In this document: positions 24,704 through 32,639 of the stretch, one piece after another
How positions within the stretch are numbered: position 1 is the first letter of the stretch
Layout of the letters: every line of letters begins with the position of its first letter
From: Nitrososphaeria archaeon
GTDB lineage: Archaea > Thermoproteota > Nitrososphaeria > Nitrososphaerales > JAAOZN01
Length of the DNA: 64,000 nucleotides
Direction of reading: 5' to 3'
Assembly (NCBI GenBank): GCA_029775855.1
Contig: JARVJZ010000002.1
Location: forward strand, 191,224 to 255,223
Translations under genes and position numbers: made by a program
The notes under the pieces: generated by a model
What the model saw: the letters and a program-made list of their open reading frames with translations, nothing else
The model's database searches: none
Told to the model about the DNA's origin: nothing

Positions 24704-25657
24704 ATGGGTGAGTTAAGGATCTTCTTTACAACTGATCTGCACGGCTCGGATAAGTGCTTTAAAAAGTTCATCTCTGCATCACAGTTCTACAAGGCTTCTG
24801 TCATAATAGTCGGTGGAGACATAACGGGTAAGATGATAGTTCCAATAATAGAAAAGAATGGAGCGTATATATCCAAATATCAAGGTGTTGAAAGAGTCAT
24901 GAAAAGCGAAAAAGAGGTTGTGGAGTTTGAGAGCATTGTAGGAGACAGCGGCGGCTACCCCTACCGAACCAATGAAGAAGAGATGCAGAAAATCGCAGCT
25001 GATGATGCGTATAAAGATCAACTCTTTAAGAAGCTAATTTTACAAAGAGTTGAAGAGTGGCTTACATTAGCTGAAGAGCGCCTCAAGGGTAAAGGCGTAG
25101 AGTGCTTTATTATGCCTGGAAATGATGACATCTTTGATATAGATCAAGCTTTTGCTAAGGCTGGCGTTGTAGAGAACCCTGAAGGTAAGGTTATAGAACT
25201 GCCGATGGGTTATCAGCTACTTTCATCTGGTTTCAGCAACCTGACGCCTTGGCGCTGCCCACGCGATTTACCAGAAGAAGAACTTCAGGCTAGACTGAAT
25301 GATATAACATCTGGGGTGAGGGACTTTAAGAAGTGCATATTCAACCTACACTGCCCGCCTTATGATACTGTTTTAGACGAAGCTCCTAAGCTTGACAAAG
25401 ATCTAAAGCCAGTTTTAGGTCTAGGTGGAACTCCTATAATGGTTCACGTTGGTAGTGTATCGGTTCGTTCACTTATAGAGAAGAAAGCACCACTACTCAG
25501 CCTACACGGGCATATACATGAGTCGAGAGGAGCAATAAGATTAGGTAAAACATTATCCATAAACCCCGGAAGCGAATATAGTGAAGGAGTGCTCAGAGGA
25601 GCTATCATAAACCTAAAGGATGACTCTGTAAAGGGTTATCTGCTTACTTCAGGCTAG
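24704..25657 (+). CDS. Calcineurin-like metallophosphoesterase
   Basis: 317 residues with the ordered metal-ligand motifs of the superfamily: TTDLHG at 9-14, IIVGGDITG near 37, PGNDDIFD near 145, NLHCPPYDT near 220 and LHGHIHES near 268. Between the second and third motifs is a long helical insert (about 60-135). A GSEYSEGVLRG C-terminal motif is shared with archaeal phosphoesterases of unknown substrate. It is divergent from the M24 peptidase gene and converges with the next gene by a four-base stop overlap. Confidence 0.85.
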   Translation: MGELRIFFTTDLHGSDKCFKKFISASQFYKASVIIVGGDITGKMIVPIIEKNGAYISKYQGVERVMKSEKEVVEFESIVGDSGGYPYRTNEEEMQKIAADDAYKDQLFKKLILQRVEEWLTLAEERLKGKGVECFIMPGNDDIFDIDQAFAKAGVVENPEGKVIELPMGYQLLSSGFSNLTPWRCPRDLPEEELQARLNDITSGVRDFKKCIFNLHCPPYDTVLDEAPKLDKDLKPVLGLGGTPIMVHVGSVSVRSLIEKKAPLLSLHGHIHESRGAIRLGKTLSINPGSEYSEGVLRGAIINLKDDSVKGYLLTSG

Positions 25658-26412
25658 CGGATAAGGTCCTCTACCTCATTATACCATTTCACACTAGGTC
25701 CGATTTTAGCTCTAAGCTTCCATTTAGCTGATTTGGGCTTTGACTCTATGGCTGCTAAAATGGTGTCTATGCGTTCTTTAACGAGCTTAATCTCATCCTC
25801 TTTTAATCTATCTGAATATTTTTGCAGAAAATCCTTCACTTTGTTTAGGTTGATGGTTGTGGTGTAGTAGAAACCCCAGTCCCAAGACATTCTATCAGCA
25901 ATATACTTTACATTTATACCACGCTCATCTCCGGTTAAATCAACACATCTTAAAAGGACGATAATATCTTTGATATCTTTTTCAGAGATCTTTACTATCT
26001 GAATCTTTTCGAGAAACAAGTCGGTCGGTGTTATAGTCTTAGGATGCAGCTCAAGCCTACCACTAAAGTCTATTTCGTGACACATCTTCAACTTGTCAAA
26101 GAAGACATCAAGTTTGATACCTAAATCTTTGTGCGTGTAGAAGTTTCTTTGAACTTCGTGGAAGGCTACTATTCTCCGGTCTTGAAAATAGCCTAAACCA
26201 TTCAACAGAGATTCAAGCTGCCCACTAACCTTCCAATACGCCATCAAGTCTATATCTGAAAGAGGGCGCTCAAGCCTAGCATACATCTCTGCAGCGCTGC
26301 TACACATTAGCCTAATTGCAACAGCGCCCATAACTCTAGCTGGAAGACTGGCTTGATTCACAGCCTCGATTATCCTCGTGGACTCTCCTAGTATCTGCTC
26401 ATCTGCAAGCAT
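25654..26412 (-). CDS. Nucleotidyltransferase-fold protein (AbiEii/MNT-like)
   Basis: 252 residues. GAVAIRLMC near 30 and RPLSDIDLMAYW near 50 form the G-x-x-A and DxD elements of the DNA polymerase beta-type nucleotidyltransferase fold, and a third acidic residue is in LGIKLDVFFD near 100. The helical C-terminal half is not recognised. Family members include AbiEii/MenT toxins and minimal nucleotidyltransferases. No antitoxin-like partner is adjacent, so a toxin role is not supported here. The gene stands alone on the minus strand. Confidence 0.65.
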   Translation of the reverse strand: MLADEQILGESTRIIEAVNQASLPARVMGAVAIRLMCSSAAEMYARLERPLSDIDLMAYWKVSGQLESLLNGLGYFQDRRIVAFHEVQRNFYTHKDLGIKLDVFFDKLKMCHEIDFSGRLELHPKTITPTDLFLEKIQIVKISEKDIKDIIVLLRCVDLTGDERGINVKYIADRMSWDWGFYYTTTINLNKVKDFLQKYSDRLKEDEIKLVKERIDTILAAIESKPKSAKWKLRAKIGPSVKWYNEVEDLIR

Positions 26413-26542
26413 AGCTTAAACCTCCTGAGACAGTAATTTTTATTCTTTTTCTAAGCTCTAAATATTAGCTTCGACTTATAGATATTAAAAAGATAAGATA
26501 GACTTAAATTTAAGCGGTCTACTAACATTTTTTCGAAATACC

Positions 26543-28141
26543 TTGAGTAAAGAACCATCCACTATCTTTATCCGAACATCCTCAGGCATGGTTCGTGAAA
26601 TCTCTCCGCTTGTCGCTTTAGCCATATGCATAAGCGGTGTAGCAATAGGTATACCAGCCAACTTTGCAGTGACGTGGACAGCGGGCATATATCCTGGCGC
26701 AGACTTTATAGGTTCTATAACAATAGCCCTAATTCCTTCAATCTTCTTTGGTTTGCTCTATGTACTCTTCACAATATCTATGCCGAGGTCTGGAGGAGAC
26801 TACGTCTACGCAAGCAGAACACTACATCCAGTAGCAGGCTTTACTATGAACTTCATGTTTACTGTGTGGACGATGTTCTTTATGGCGTTGAACGCCTCGG
26901 TCTTCGTAGATCAGATGCTTGCCCCTGTATTAGCGAGCTATGGCTTAGCAGCTGGAAACACTGCTCTTATAGATTTAGCAACCGTCTTAGCAACTGATTT
27001 GAACATAAGATTCTTGGTTGCGCTGATAAGCATAATCATAGTGTTCGTCGTTATACTCTTCGGCGCAAAGTATACGGGCAGATGGCTTCTGGTGCTCTTC
27101 TTCATAGGGTTAGCTGGCATAATAGCTAATATAATCATATACTTAGCTCCAAGCAGACCTTTCCCTGATGCTTACCTTGCTGCATTCGGCGAAAGTATGG
27201 AGGATACGCTAGCTCGAGCTGAAGCTGCAGGCTGGTCATATGTTCCAAGTACAATTGAGCTTACATTAACAGCTTTACCGTTCGCATTCGTCTGGTACAT
27301 GGGCTTCCAATATTCAGCATATGTGGCTGGAGAAGTAAAGGAGGTAAAGAAGAGCATGTGGATCTCCATCTTAGGTGCACTATTCTTCGGATGGATAATG
27401 TACTCAATAATAGGTGCACTCTTTCTCAGAGCATCGCCTGAAAAATTCACTCAAGCGATCTCATTCCTCTTCTTCGCCGCACCAGAGCAATATACCTTAC
27501 CAACTATACCCGGCGCATACTTGTTCGCTGGTGTGATATCACCACATCCGATTCTTAACTTTATAATTCTGATAGCGCAGATCTGCTGGAGCTTTGCTTT
27601 CATGACAGTGTTGTTAATGGTCATTGTTAGAAATATATTCGCTTGGGCCTTTGATAGAATCGTCCCAACCAAGTTAGCTGACATTAATAGGAGGTTCAGC
27701 AGCCCTATCAAAGCATCGATAGTAGCATTTATAGTTGTAGTAATCTTCCTCTACCTCTACATCTATACTGAAGTTTTCATGCTGACTGTAAACTATGTTA
27801 TGGCTATGGCGCTGGCACTAATAGTGCCTAGTGTAGCTGGTATACTCTTCCCGTATAGGAGAAAAGAAGTCTACCAAAAGTCTCCAGCCTCAGCATATAA
27901 AGTCGGCGGCGTGCCCTTAATTTCTATAGCCGGCGTGGTCTCACTAATCTTCTTCATATACCTAGTATACGCGGCTTACACTACACCAGGAGTATTTGGG
28001 CCAGTAGGTCTACCAGCGCTTTCACTCATACTATTCACGATAATCTTCCCCATAGTGGTTTACTATGTGTCTAAAGCATACCACCAAAAGAAAGAGGGCA
28101 TAGATATTAGCCTCGCCTTTACCGAGATACCTCCAGGCTAA
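26543..28141 (+). CDS. APC-superfamily amino acid permease
   Basis: 532 residues, with about twelve to fourteen membrane helices. The early GIPANFAVTWTAGIYPGADFIGS and MPRSGGDYVYASRTL motifs are the unwound substrate-binding helix and the GGxY/S region of APC transporters. It would import an amino acid or related amine by proton or sodium symport, or by exchange. It lies next to the aminotransferase/M24 peptidase genes, which could use the imported compound. The start at 26543 is TTG. A GC-containing hairpin follows the stop. Confidence 0.88.
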   Translation: MSKEPSTIFIRTSSGMVREISPLVALAICISGVAIGIPANFAVTWTAGIYPGADFIGSITIALIPSIFFGLLYVLFTISMPRSGGDYVYASRTLHPVAGFTMNFMFTVWTMFFMALNASVFVDQMLAPVLASYGLAAGNTALIDLATVLATDLNIRFLVALISIIIVFVVILFGAKYTGRWLLVLFFIGLAGIIANIIIYLAPSRPFPDAYLAAFGESMEDTLARAEAAGWSYVPSTIELTLTALPFAFVWYMGFQYSAYVAGEVKEVKKSMWISILGALFFGWIMYSIIGALFLRASPEKFTQAISFLFFAAPEQYTLPTIPGAYLFAGVISPHPILNFIILIAQICWSFAFMTVLLMVIVRNIFAWAFDRIVPTKLADINRRFSSPIKASIVAFIVVVIFLYLYIYTEVFMLTVNYVMAMALALIVPSVAGILFPYRRKEVYQKSPASAYKVGGVPLISIAGVVSLIFFIYLVYAAYTTPGVFGPVGLPALSLILFTIIFPIVVYYVSKAYHQKKEGIDISLAFTEIPPG

Positions 28142-28145
28142 AAGG

Positions 28146-28169
28146 GGCGTGTCCAAAAACATTCACGCC
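28146..28169 (+). terminator. Hairpin after the permease gene
   Basis: GGCGTG and CACGCC pair around a 12-base A-rich loop, five bases after the permease stop codon. T-rich sequence follows within 10-20 bases. It is a plausible 3' end or transcript-stabilising element. The rest of the 222-base gap to 28363 holds a second small hairpin (CACCC-TACTT-GGGTG, 28312-28326) and no convincing gene. Confidence 0.4.
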
Positions 28170-28362
28170 TCCTTCCTAATATTTTTAACTTAAAAGGCGT
28201 AGTGTTGAAAAATGGTTTCTATAATTTAGTTAACTACTATCTTTACTGCCTAGAGAAGAAGGTTCTACTCTGTTTTTATTATTTAAACACCATTAAGTCA
28301 ATCCCCTCAGCCACCCTACTTGGGTGAAAAGAAGGGTAGCGCTAGACGAAATCTTAATAGCT

Positions 28363-28626
28363 CTATTCGCTGGTTGAAAGGAGCTCTGCTTCTTTAAGCT
28401 GTAAAACGATCTGTTCGATCGGTTCTCTTACTTCACTTGGATCACGCCCGATTACCGCAGCGACTTCTTGCACAACCTCTTCTGTTGTGTTGCCTACAAA
28501 GGAACTCCATATAGCAATTACCGGGTCGCTTACTAAGTAAGCAGTACCTTTATCATTGATCAGCAGTTTTTCACCTTGAGGGGTTTCACCCACTTGCCCC
28601 CTTTTAAATAGCTTTTCTGCAGCCAT
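28363..28626 (-). CDS. PqqD-like small protein
   Basis: 87 residues. The pattern GEKLLINDKGTAYLVSDPVIAIWSSF followed by TTEEVVQEVAAVIGRDPSEV and a final helix ending LKEAELLS matches the winged-helix PqqD fold, which in other systems presents a peptide to a radical-SAM enzyme. No radical-SAM or precursor peptide gene is adjacent, so the partner is unknown. It is divergent from the sulfur operon with a 106-base gap. Confidence 0.6.
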   Translation of the reverse strand: MAAEKLFKRGQVGETPQGEKLLINDKGTAYLVSDPVIAIWSSFVGNTTEEVVQEVAAVIGRDPSEVREPIEQIVLQLKEAELLSTSE

Positions 28627-28732
28627 GGTTTAAGTGGCTTTTTCGTGTTATATATTACTTACGCTTTGTTTAGAATGCATGATCTAGAATGTATAGACTA
28701 TAAGAATATTAGACAATGCTAATAATCTAATA

Positions 28733-29158
28733 ATGATGGATATGAGCGAAAAAATGAGTATAATAGTATTCTCAGGCACAGTGGATAAACTGTATCCAGT
28801 CGGCATACTAGCTTCAGGCGCAGTAGCCATGGGTATGGATGTAGATATTTTCATAACATTCTGGGGACTCAATGCGTTTCGAAAAGATCAGATCACACAA
28901 AACACAAAGATCAGCAGAGATTTCGAAGAGATGGGCGCAGCAATGATGCAAATGATGCAATCTAAGAAAGTCCCATCGTGGTATGAGATATTAAAACGTG
29001 CGAAAGAAGTAGGTAATGTTAAGATACACGCTTGCTCTATGACTATGGATCTTATGGGAATGACGAAAGATCATCTTGCCGACATTGTAGATGATGTAGT
29101 TGGTGTAGGCAGCTTCATAGACCTCGCAAAAGACTCCAAGATAACCCTCTTCATCTAA
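28733..29158 (+). CDS. DsrE2-like (DsrE/DsrF family) sulfur-carrier protein
   Basis: 141 residues with the DsrE fold: SIIVFSGTVDKLYPVGILASGAVAMGMDVDIFIT at the N-terminus, a methionine-rich middle (MMQMMQ), and the family cysteine in HACSMTMDLMG near residue 95. DsrE2 proteins pass persulfide sulfur between enzymes. Here the gene is first in an operon with tusA, a sulfide:quinone reductase and an ArsR regulator, which supports a sulfur-handling role. The start is one of several clustered ATGs; the first is listed. Confidence 0.85.
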   Translation: MMDMSEKMSIIVFSGTVDKLYPVGILASGAVAMGMDVDIFITFWGLNAFRKDQITQNTKISRDFEEMGAAMMQMMQSKKVPSWYEILKRAKEVGNVKIHACSMTMDLMGMTKDHLADIVDDVVGVGSFIDLAKDSKITLFI

Positions 29159-29171
29159 GAAGGTGCATTAA

Positions 29172-29411
29172 ATGTCAGAGATAAAAATAAGCAGAACCAT
29201 AGATGCAAGAGGAAGCTTCTGTCCAGGCCCGTTGATGGAGCTAATTAGAGCAGTAAAAGAAGCGCAAGTTGGTGAGGTAATTGAAGTCCTATCATCTGAT
29301 CAGGGATCCAAGCATGACATTCCTCTTTGGGTATCTAAAGCTGGGCATACATTGTTAAGCATCAACGACAAAGAAGGATACACCTCATTTATAGTGAAGA
29401 AAGCTAGGTAG
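29172..29411 (+). CDS. tusA: TusA-family sulfurtransferase
   Basis: 79 residues. The family motif RGSFCPGPLMELIRAV carries the active cysteine in CPGP at 20-23. TusA proteins bind sulfur as a persulfide and hand it on. The gene lies 13 bases after dsrE2 and 24 bases before the sulfide:quinone reductase. The pairing of TusA with DsrE is common in sulfur-oxidising and sulfur-reducing archaea such as Sulfolobales, so a cytoplasmic sulfur relay is a reasonable inference. Confidence 0.92.
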   Translation: MSEIKISRTIDARGSFCPGPLMELIRAVKEAQVGEVIEVLSSDQGSKHDIPLWVSKAGHTLLSINDKEGYTSFIVKKAR

Positions 29412-29435
29412 CTCCAACACTAAAGTGGCTAAACA

Positions 29436-30569
29436 TTGAAGAATGTTGTAATCTTAGGCGGCGGCGTCGGCGGCACCATAGTAGCCAACATAACCTCACG
29501 CAAATTAAAGAAGGATGCTAATGTTACGCTCATAGATAAATCTGGAAAGCACATCTACCAACCAGGATTTGTATATGTTGCTTTCGGCGACGAACAAATA
29601 CGCAATATCGTGAGAGATGAACACAGCCTTTTAAACAATAATGTTAATTTGATTACCAAAGAGGCGACTAAGATAGACCCTAAAAATCGTAAAGTGCTTC
29701 TAGATGACGGGGAAAGTTTGGACTACGACTACTTGGTTATTGCTACTGGTTCACGGATAGTTCCCGAGGAGGTTAAGGGTTTAAAAGAGGGCGCATATCA
29801 CTTTTACGAAGCAGAAGCTGCAGAGAAGCTGCGTCAAGCGCTCAAATCCTTCACAGGGGGCAAGATCGTTGTTGGCGTAGGAGGGTTACCCTACAAATGC
29901 CCACCAGCGCCTGCTGAAGCAGCGTGTCAACTGGACTACTATTTTGAGAAGCGTGGGATAAGAGATAAGGTGCAGATAGAGTTTCTTTCCCCCTTACCTA
30001 GGGTCTTCCCTTTGGAAGCGGTTAACCCATTCGTAACTAAGATATTTGAAGAGAAGAAGATAGCTTACCACACATTCTTCAATGTCGATTATGTAGATCC
30101 AGAGGTTAAGAAGGTCTACTCTTTGGAAGGTGAGGCTATGGATTATGACCTATTGATTTTGGTGCCTCCACATAGAGGTGCAAAGGTAATTGAAGAATCT
30201 GGTTTAGGAGATAGAGGAGGGTGGGTTCCAACTGATAAGTATACTCTGAAAGCCAAAGGTTTTGACGATATTTACGTTGTTGGAGACGCAACTGATATTC
30301 CTATCTCAAAGGCTGGTGCAACAGCGCACTATGAGGCTAAGATAGTGGCTGACAATATTATAAACCAGATAACTGGTATTGGAGACTTAAAACATTATGA
30401 CGGTAAAGTTAGATGCTTCTGTGATGCCGGGTTTAATAGAGGAATATCCTTATCTTTCGACTATACACACCCTCCTAAGCCTCCCTCGAAGTTAACCTTC
30501 AGCGCATATTTAGGGAAGGTAATCCTTAACAAAATGTATTGGTGGACCATACCTTCGGGTAGATTCTAA
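29436..30569 (+). CDS. sqr: Sulfide:quinone oxidoreductase-like flavoprotein
   Basis: 377 residues. The FAD-binding N-terminus is VVILGGGVGGTIVANI, and the second dinucleotide region contains VVGVGGLPYKCPPAPAEAA with a redox cysteine near 150. Another cysteine pair, RCFCDAG, lies near 328, and VYVVGDATDIPISKAG is the C-terminal FAD motif. Cysteines in these regions relay sulfur and electrons in sulfide:quinone reductases. NADH dehydrogenase-like relatives lack the central KCPPAPAE motif. The start is TTG at 29436. It forms an operon with dsrE2, tusA and an arsR-type gene one base later. Confidence 0.85.
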   Translation: MKNVVILGGGVGGTIVANITSRKLKKDANVTLIDKSGKHIYQPGFVYVAFGDEQIRNIVRDEHSLLNNNVNLITKEATKIDPKNRKVLLDDGESLDYDYLVIATGSRIVPEEVKGLKEGAYHFYEAEAAEKLRQALKSFTGGKIVVGVGGLPYKCPPAPAEAACQLDYYFEKRGIRDKVQIEFLSPLPRVFPLEAVNPFVTKIFEEKKIAYHTFFNVDYVDPEVKKVYSLEGEAMDYDLLILVPPHRGAKVIEESGLGDRGGWVPTDKYTLKAKGFDDIYVVGDATDIPISKAGATAHYEAKIVADNIINQITGIGDLKHYDGKVRCFCDAGFNRGISLSFDYTHPPKPPSKLTFSAYLGKVILNKMYWWTIPSGRF

Positions 30570-30570
30570 G

Positions 30571-30897
30571 ATGAGCAGCATAGACAAACGCATCTACCAA
30601 ATGCAAGCAGAGATATGCAAGTCCCTAGCAAACCCTCTCCGAATCGAAATCATCAACACACTCAAGGAAGGGGCGAAGACTGTCACAGAGTTAATGGAAA
30701 TCATTGGGGTCAATCAAGCTAATTTATCTCAGCACTTAGCTATCCTTAGAAGCAAAAAGATTGTTGAAGCGAGACGAAAAGGCAACAGCGTCTACTACTC
30801 TCTAGCCAACCCAAAAATAATCGAGGCATGCAACCTACTTCGGCAAATCCTACGCGAACAACTCGAAGCAGAACAAAAACTAGTCGCAACAAAATAG
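30571..30897 (+). CDS. ArsR-family transcriptional regulator
   Basis: 108 residues with a winged-helix ArsR pattern: CKSLANPLRIEIINTLKEG, the recognition region TVTELMEIIGVNQANLSQHLAILRSKKIVEARRKGNSVYYSL, and a C-terminal helix. A single Cys appears near the first helix (EICKSLANP) and another near 90 (EACNLL), so persulfide or metal sensing is possible. It begins one base after the sqr stop, so it likely controls the sulfur operon from its own end. Confidence 0.9.
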   Translation: MSSIDKRIYQMQAEICKSLANPLRIEIINTLKEGAKTVTELMEIIGVNQANLSQHLAILRSKKIVEARRKGNSVYYSLANPKIIEACNLLRQILREQLEAEQKLVATK

Positions 30898-30938
30898 CAG
30901 CATAAAAGAAAACAAATCCACTAATATTCAATTAAAAG

Positions 30939-31044
30939 TGCCGAGGGCAGGATTTGAACCTGCGACAGCCCGGTCTTCAGCCGGGTGCTAGAGGACCTTT
31001 AGCCACTCTCCTTAGCCCGCCTTGTCAGGCTGAGCTACCTCGGC
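30939..31044 (-). tRNA. tRNA-Phe(GAA) with about 32 extra nucleotides in the D-arm region
   Basis: Read from 31044 leftward: acceptor GCCGAGG pairs with CCTCGGC, the T-arm is GCAGG-TTCAAAT-CCTGC, and the anticodon arm is CCCGG-CTGAAGA-CCGGG, giving anticodon GAA (Phe). The D-arm segment from GCTC to TAGC is 49 bases where about 17 are expected, so roughly 32 bases must be removed or bulged. The segment has an internal AGAG/CTCT pairing. A noncanonical archaeal intron, or two small ones, is the likely explanation. The exact splice sites could not be fixed by eye. Confidence 0.85.
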
Positions 31045-31145
31045 TCAACCTAAGGTTCTTATCTTAATATCTATAAGACTTTCTGAAAGCTCTAAGTAAT
31101 AAGGTTTATAGACTTAGTTTAAGGGTTTAAGAGTGGTGGAGAGTA

Positions 31146-31469
31146 GTGGGTGGAGCGAAGAAGAAGCCACTTGCAAGTATGGAGAAGGAGCAGCAAAAAG
31201 AGAGCTTAGAGCAGCAGCCAAAACGTAAAGAAGTTAAAAGAGAGCAGCAAAGCAAACAAGCAACTACGATATATTTGAAGATGAGCGACGAACAGATCTT
31301 GAACACCTTGGCGCCCTTAAAGGCTATAACCGTTTACGCAGCTGCTAGAGTGCTTGGTGTTAAGGCGTCTGTAGCTTTAGCTACGCTGAGAAGTTTGCAT
31401 CAGAAAGGTTTCTTAAAGAAGGAAGGAGGCTTCAGCGGACACCCTATTTACACAATCAACACAAAGTAA
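31146..31469 (+). CDS. rps25e: Ribosomal protein eS25
   Basis: 107 residues. A lysine/glutamine-rich N-terminal tail (1-38) precedes the winged-helix domain, which contains ILNTLAPLKAITVYAAARVLG and FSGHPIYT. This 30S protein is present in eukaryotes and the TACK archaea and missing in most euryarchaea, so it helps place the organism. The start is GTG at 31146, shortly after a TATA-like element. The gene stands alone between tRNA-Phe and a convergent padR-type gene. Confidence 0.88.
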   Translation: MGGAKKKPLASMEKEQQKESLEQQPKRKEVKREQQSKQATTIYLKMSDEQILNTLAPLKAITVYAAARVLGVKASVALATLRSLHQKGFLKKEGGFSGHPIYTINTK

Positions 31470-31841
31470 TTAAATTAGCTGTGAGGAGTCAGTAAGTTTA
31501 CTGCCAAGCAGAAGTCGAGATAAAGTATCTAACTGAACATAACATTTTAGATACTCTATTGCCATCTGATTTATGACATTTTCACCTTTTTTAGTAAGTG
31601 TGTAAAGCTTCTTTCTTGAGTCTGCAAAGCTAGAAACTAGACCTTGCTCTTCTAAGGTGTTTAGTGTTGGGTAGACTGTGCCGGGGCTTAGTAGTATCTG
31701 GAATCTGTCGTAGATGTAAGTTATTACATCATAGCCTGAGATAGGTTTTTTCCTTATGAGCCCTAGTATTATGAAGTCTAAGAAGCTCCTTACACATTTG
31801 TATCTTATTTCTCTACTTACATTGATTATTAGGTTTTGCAT
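31470..31841 (-). CDS. PadR-family transcriptional regulator
   Basis: 123 residues. The winged helix is clear: FLDFIILGLIRKKPISGYDVITYIYDRF, the LSPGTVYPTLNTLEEQGLVSS recognition/wing segment, and the KKLYTLTKKGENVI strand, followed by a C-terminal dimerisation helix. Its start faces a region with a perfect TATACTGTT-T-AACAGTATA palindrome, plus two nearby ACTGTT half-sites, which would suit autoregulation and control of the divergent RecA-like gene. The ligand is unknown. Confidence 0.88.
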   Translation of the reverse strand: MQNLIINVSREIRYKCVRSFLDFIILGLIRKKPISGYDVITYIYDRFQILLSPGTVYPTLNTLEEQGLVSSFADSRKKLYTLTKKGENVINQMAIEYLKCYVQLDTLSRLLLGSKLTDSSQLI

Positions 31842-31905
31842 AAGCTTTTTTCACCACCCTCTACTATCTGTTTTTTACTGTTTTTTACCATCTCTTTCGG
31901 CTTAG

Positions 31906-31924
31906 TATACTGTTTAACAGTATA
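31906..31924. promoter_or_regulatory. Palindromic operator candidate between padR and the RecA-like gene
   Basis: TATACTGTT-T-AACAGTATA is a perfect 9-base inverted repeat with a single central base. CTGTTTTTTA-type half-sites occur just left of it at about 31868-31887 as a direct pair. PadR dimers usually recognise such dyads, so this is a good operator candidate. Confidence 0.65.
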
Positions 31925-31997
31925 TTAACTTTGCTAAAATATCTGAATATCGGTATTTCGGTAGCGTTATAAGCGGCTTAAAGGTAAGTATAGTGGT

Positions 31998-32639
31998 GTG
32001 CTGAGGACTGGGTTCAACATATTAGATGTTCATTCTGCTGGACCTTTATATGGTAGATTAAACCTTTTGTTAGCTGATACGCCGTTTAATAAAACATATT
32101 TTATTGCTAATGTTGTGAAGGTTATGCTTGAGAGCGGGTGGCTTATTCAATATTTAGATCTGGATACCTTTTTTACAGCTTATACACGTGTAAACTTGCT
32201 CAGTCTACCTTGCTCTGAAAACCTGCGTGTTTACAACCCTGATTTTGACACCTTGAATCAACATATATCTTTAGTTTGTTCAACTTTTTCTAAGGAGTCT
32301 CAACTTATAGTCTTGGATTCCATATCTACTGTCTATCATATCTTTGCGGGTAGAAGTAAGCCTTCTGAAGTAAACTGGCGAGTTGGTTTGTATGTAGCAG
32401 TCTTGTTGCAGCATATAAGAGAAAATGGAGGAGCTATTTTAGCATCTAGCCTACTTAGATCAAGGAAGATTAAGGAAGGGATGTGGGTATCCTCTTACCC
32501 CGGAGGTATGCTTATGAATCTTAGGAGCGCAACGATATATGAATTGAAGAATGTTGGTGAAAAAATTGAGGTCAAGGTCGTTAAACATGAAAGGAAGAGT
32601 ATTGAAGGGAGAGCGTGGTCTTTACCTATTGTTTTTTGA
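31998..32639 (+). CDS. RecA-superfamily protein with degenerate Walker A (RadB-like)
   Basis: 213 residues. The layout is that of RadA/RadB core ATPases: FNILDVHSAGPLYGRLNLLLADTPFNKTYFIANVV at the N-terminus and LIVLDSISTVYHIF as a Walker B segment near 105, then LLQHIRENGGAILASS. The Walker A, however, is ADTPFNKT: the two glycines are lost although Lys-Thr remain. It may bind nucleotide poorly or be a regulatory paralogue. The start is GTG at 31998. It overlaps the convergent aminotransferase gene by 14 bases. This call is by pattern. Confidence 0.6.
   Translation: MLRTGFNILDVHSAGPLYGRLNLLLADTPFNKTYFIANVVKVMLESGWLIQYLDLDTFFTAYTRVNLLSLPCSENLRVYNPDFDTLNQHISLVCSTFSKESQLIVLDSISTVYHIFAGRSKPSEVNWRVGLYVAVLLQHIRENGGAILASSLLRSRKIKEGMWVSSYPGGMLMNLRSATIYELKNVGEKIEVKVVKHERKSIEGRAWSLPIVF

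Noticed and set aside
25654..26412. Toxin-antitoxin system based on the nucleotidyltransferase-fold protein
   Set aside because: No small antitoxin gene overlaps or adjoins it; the fold alone does not make it a toxin.
28205..28330. Short plus-strand frame from GTG in the permease-PqqD gap
   Set aside because: About 40 residues, aromatic-rich, no ribosome-binding site and ending in a hairpin; probably noncoding.
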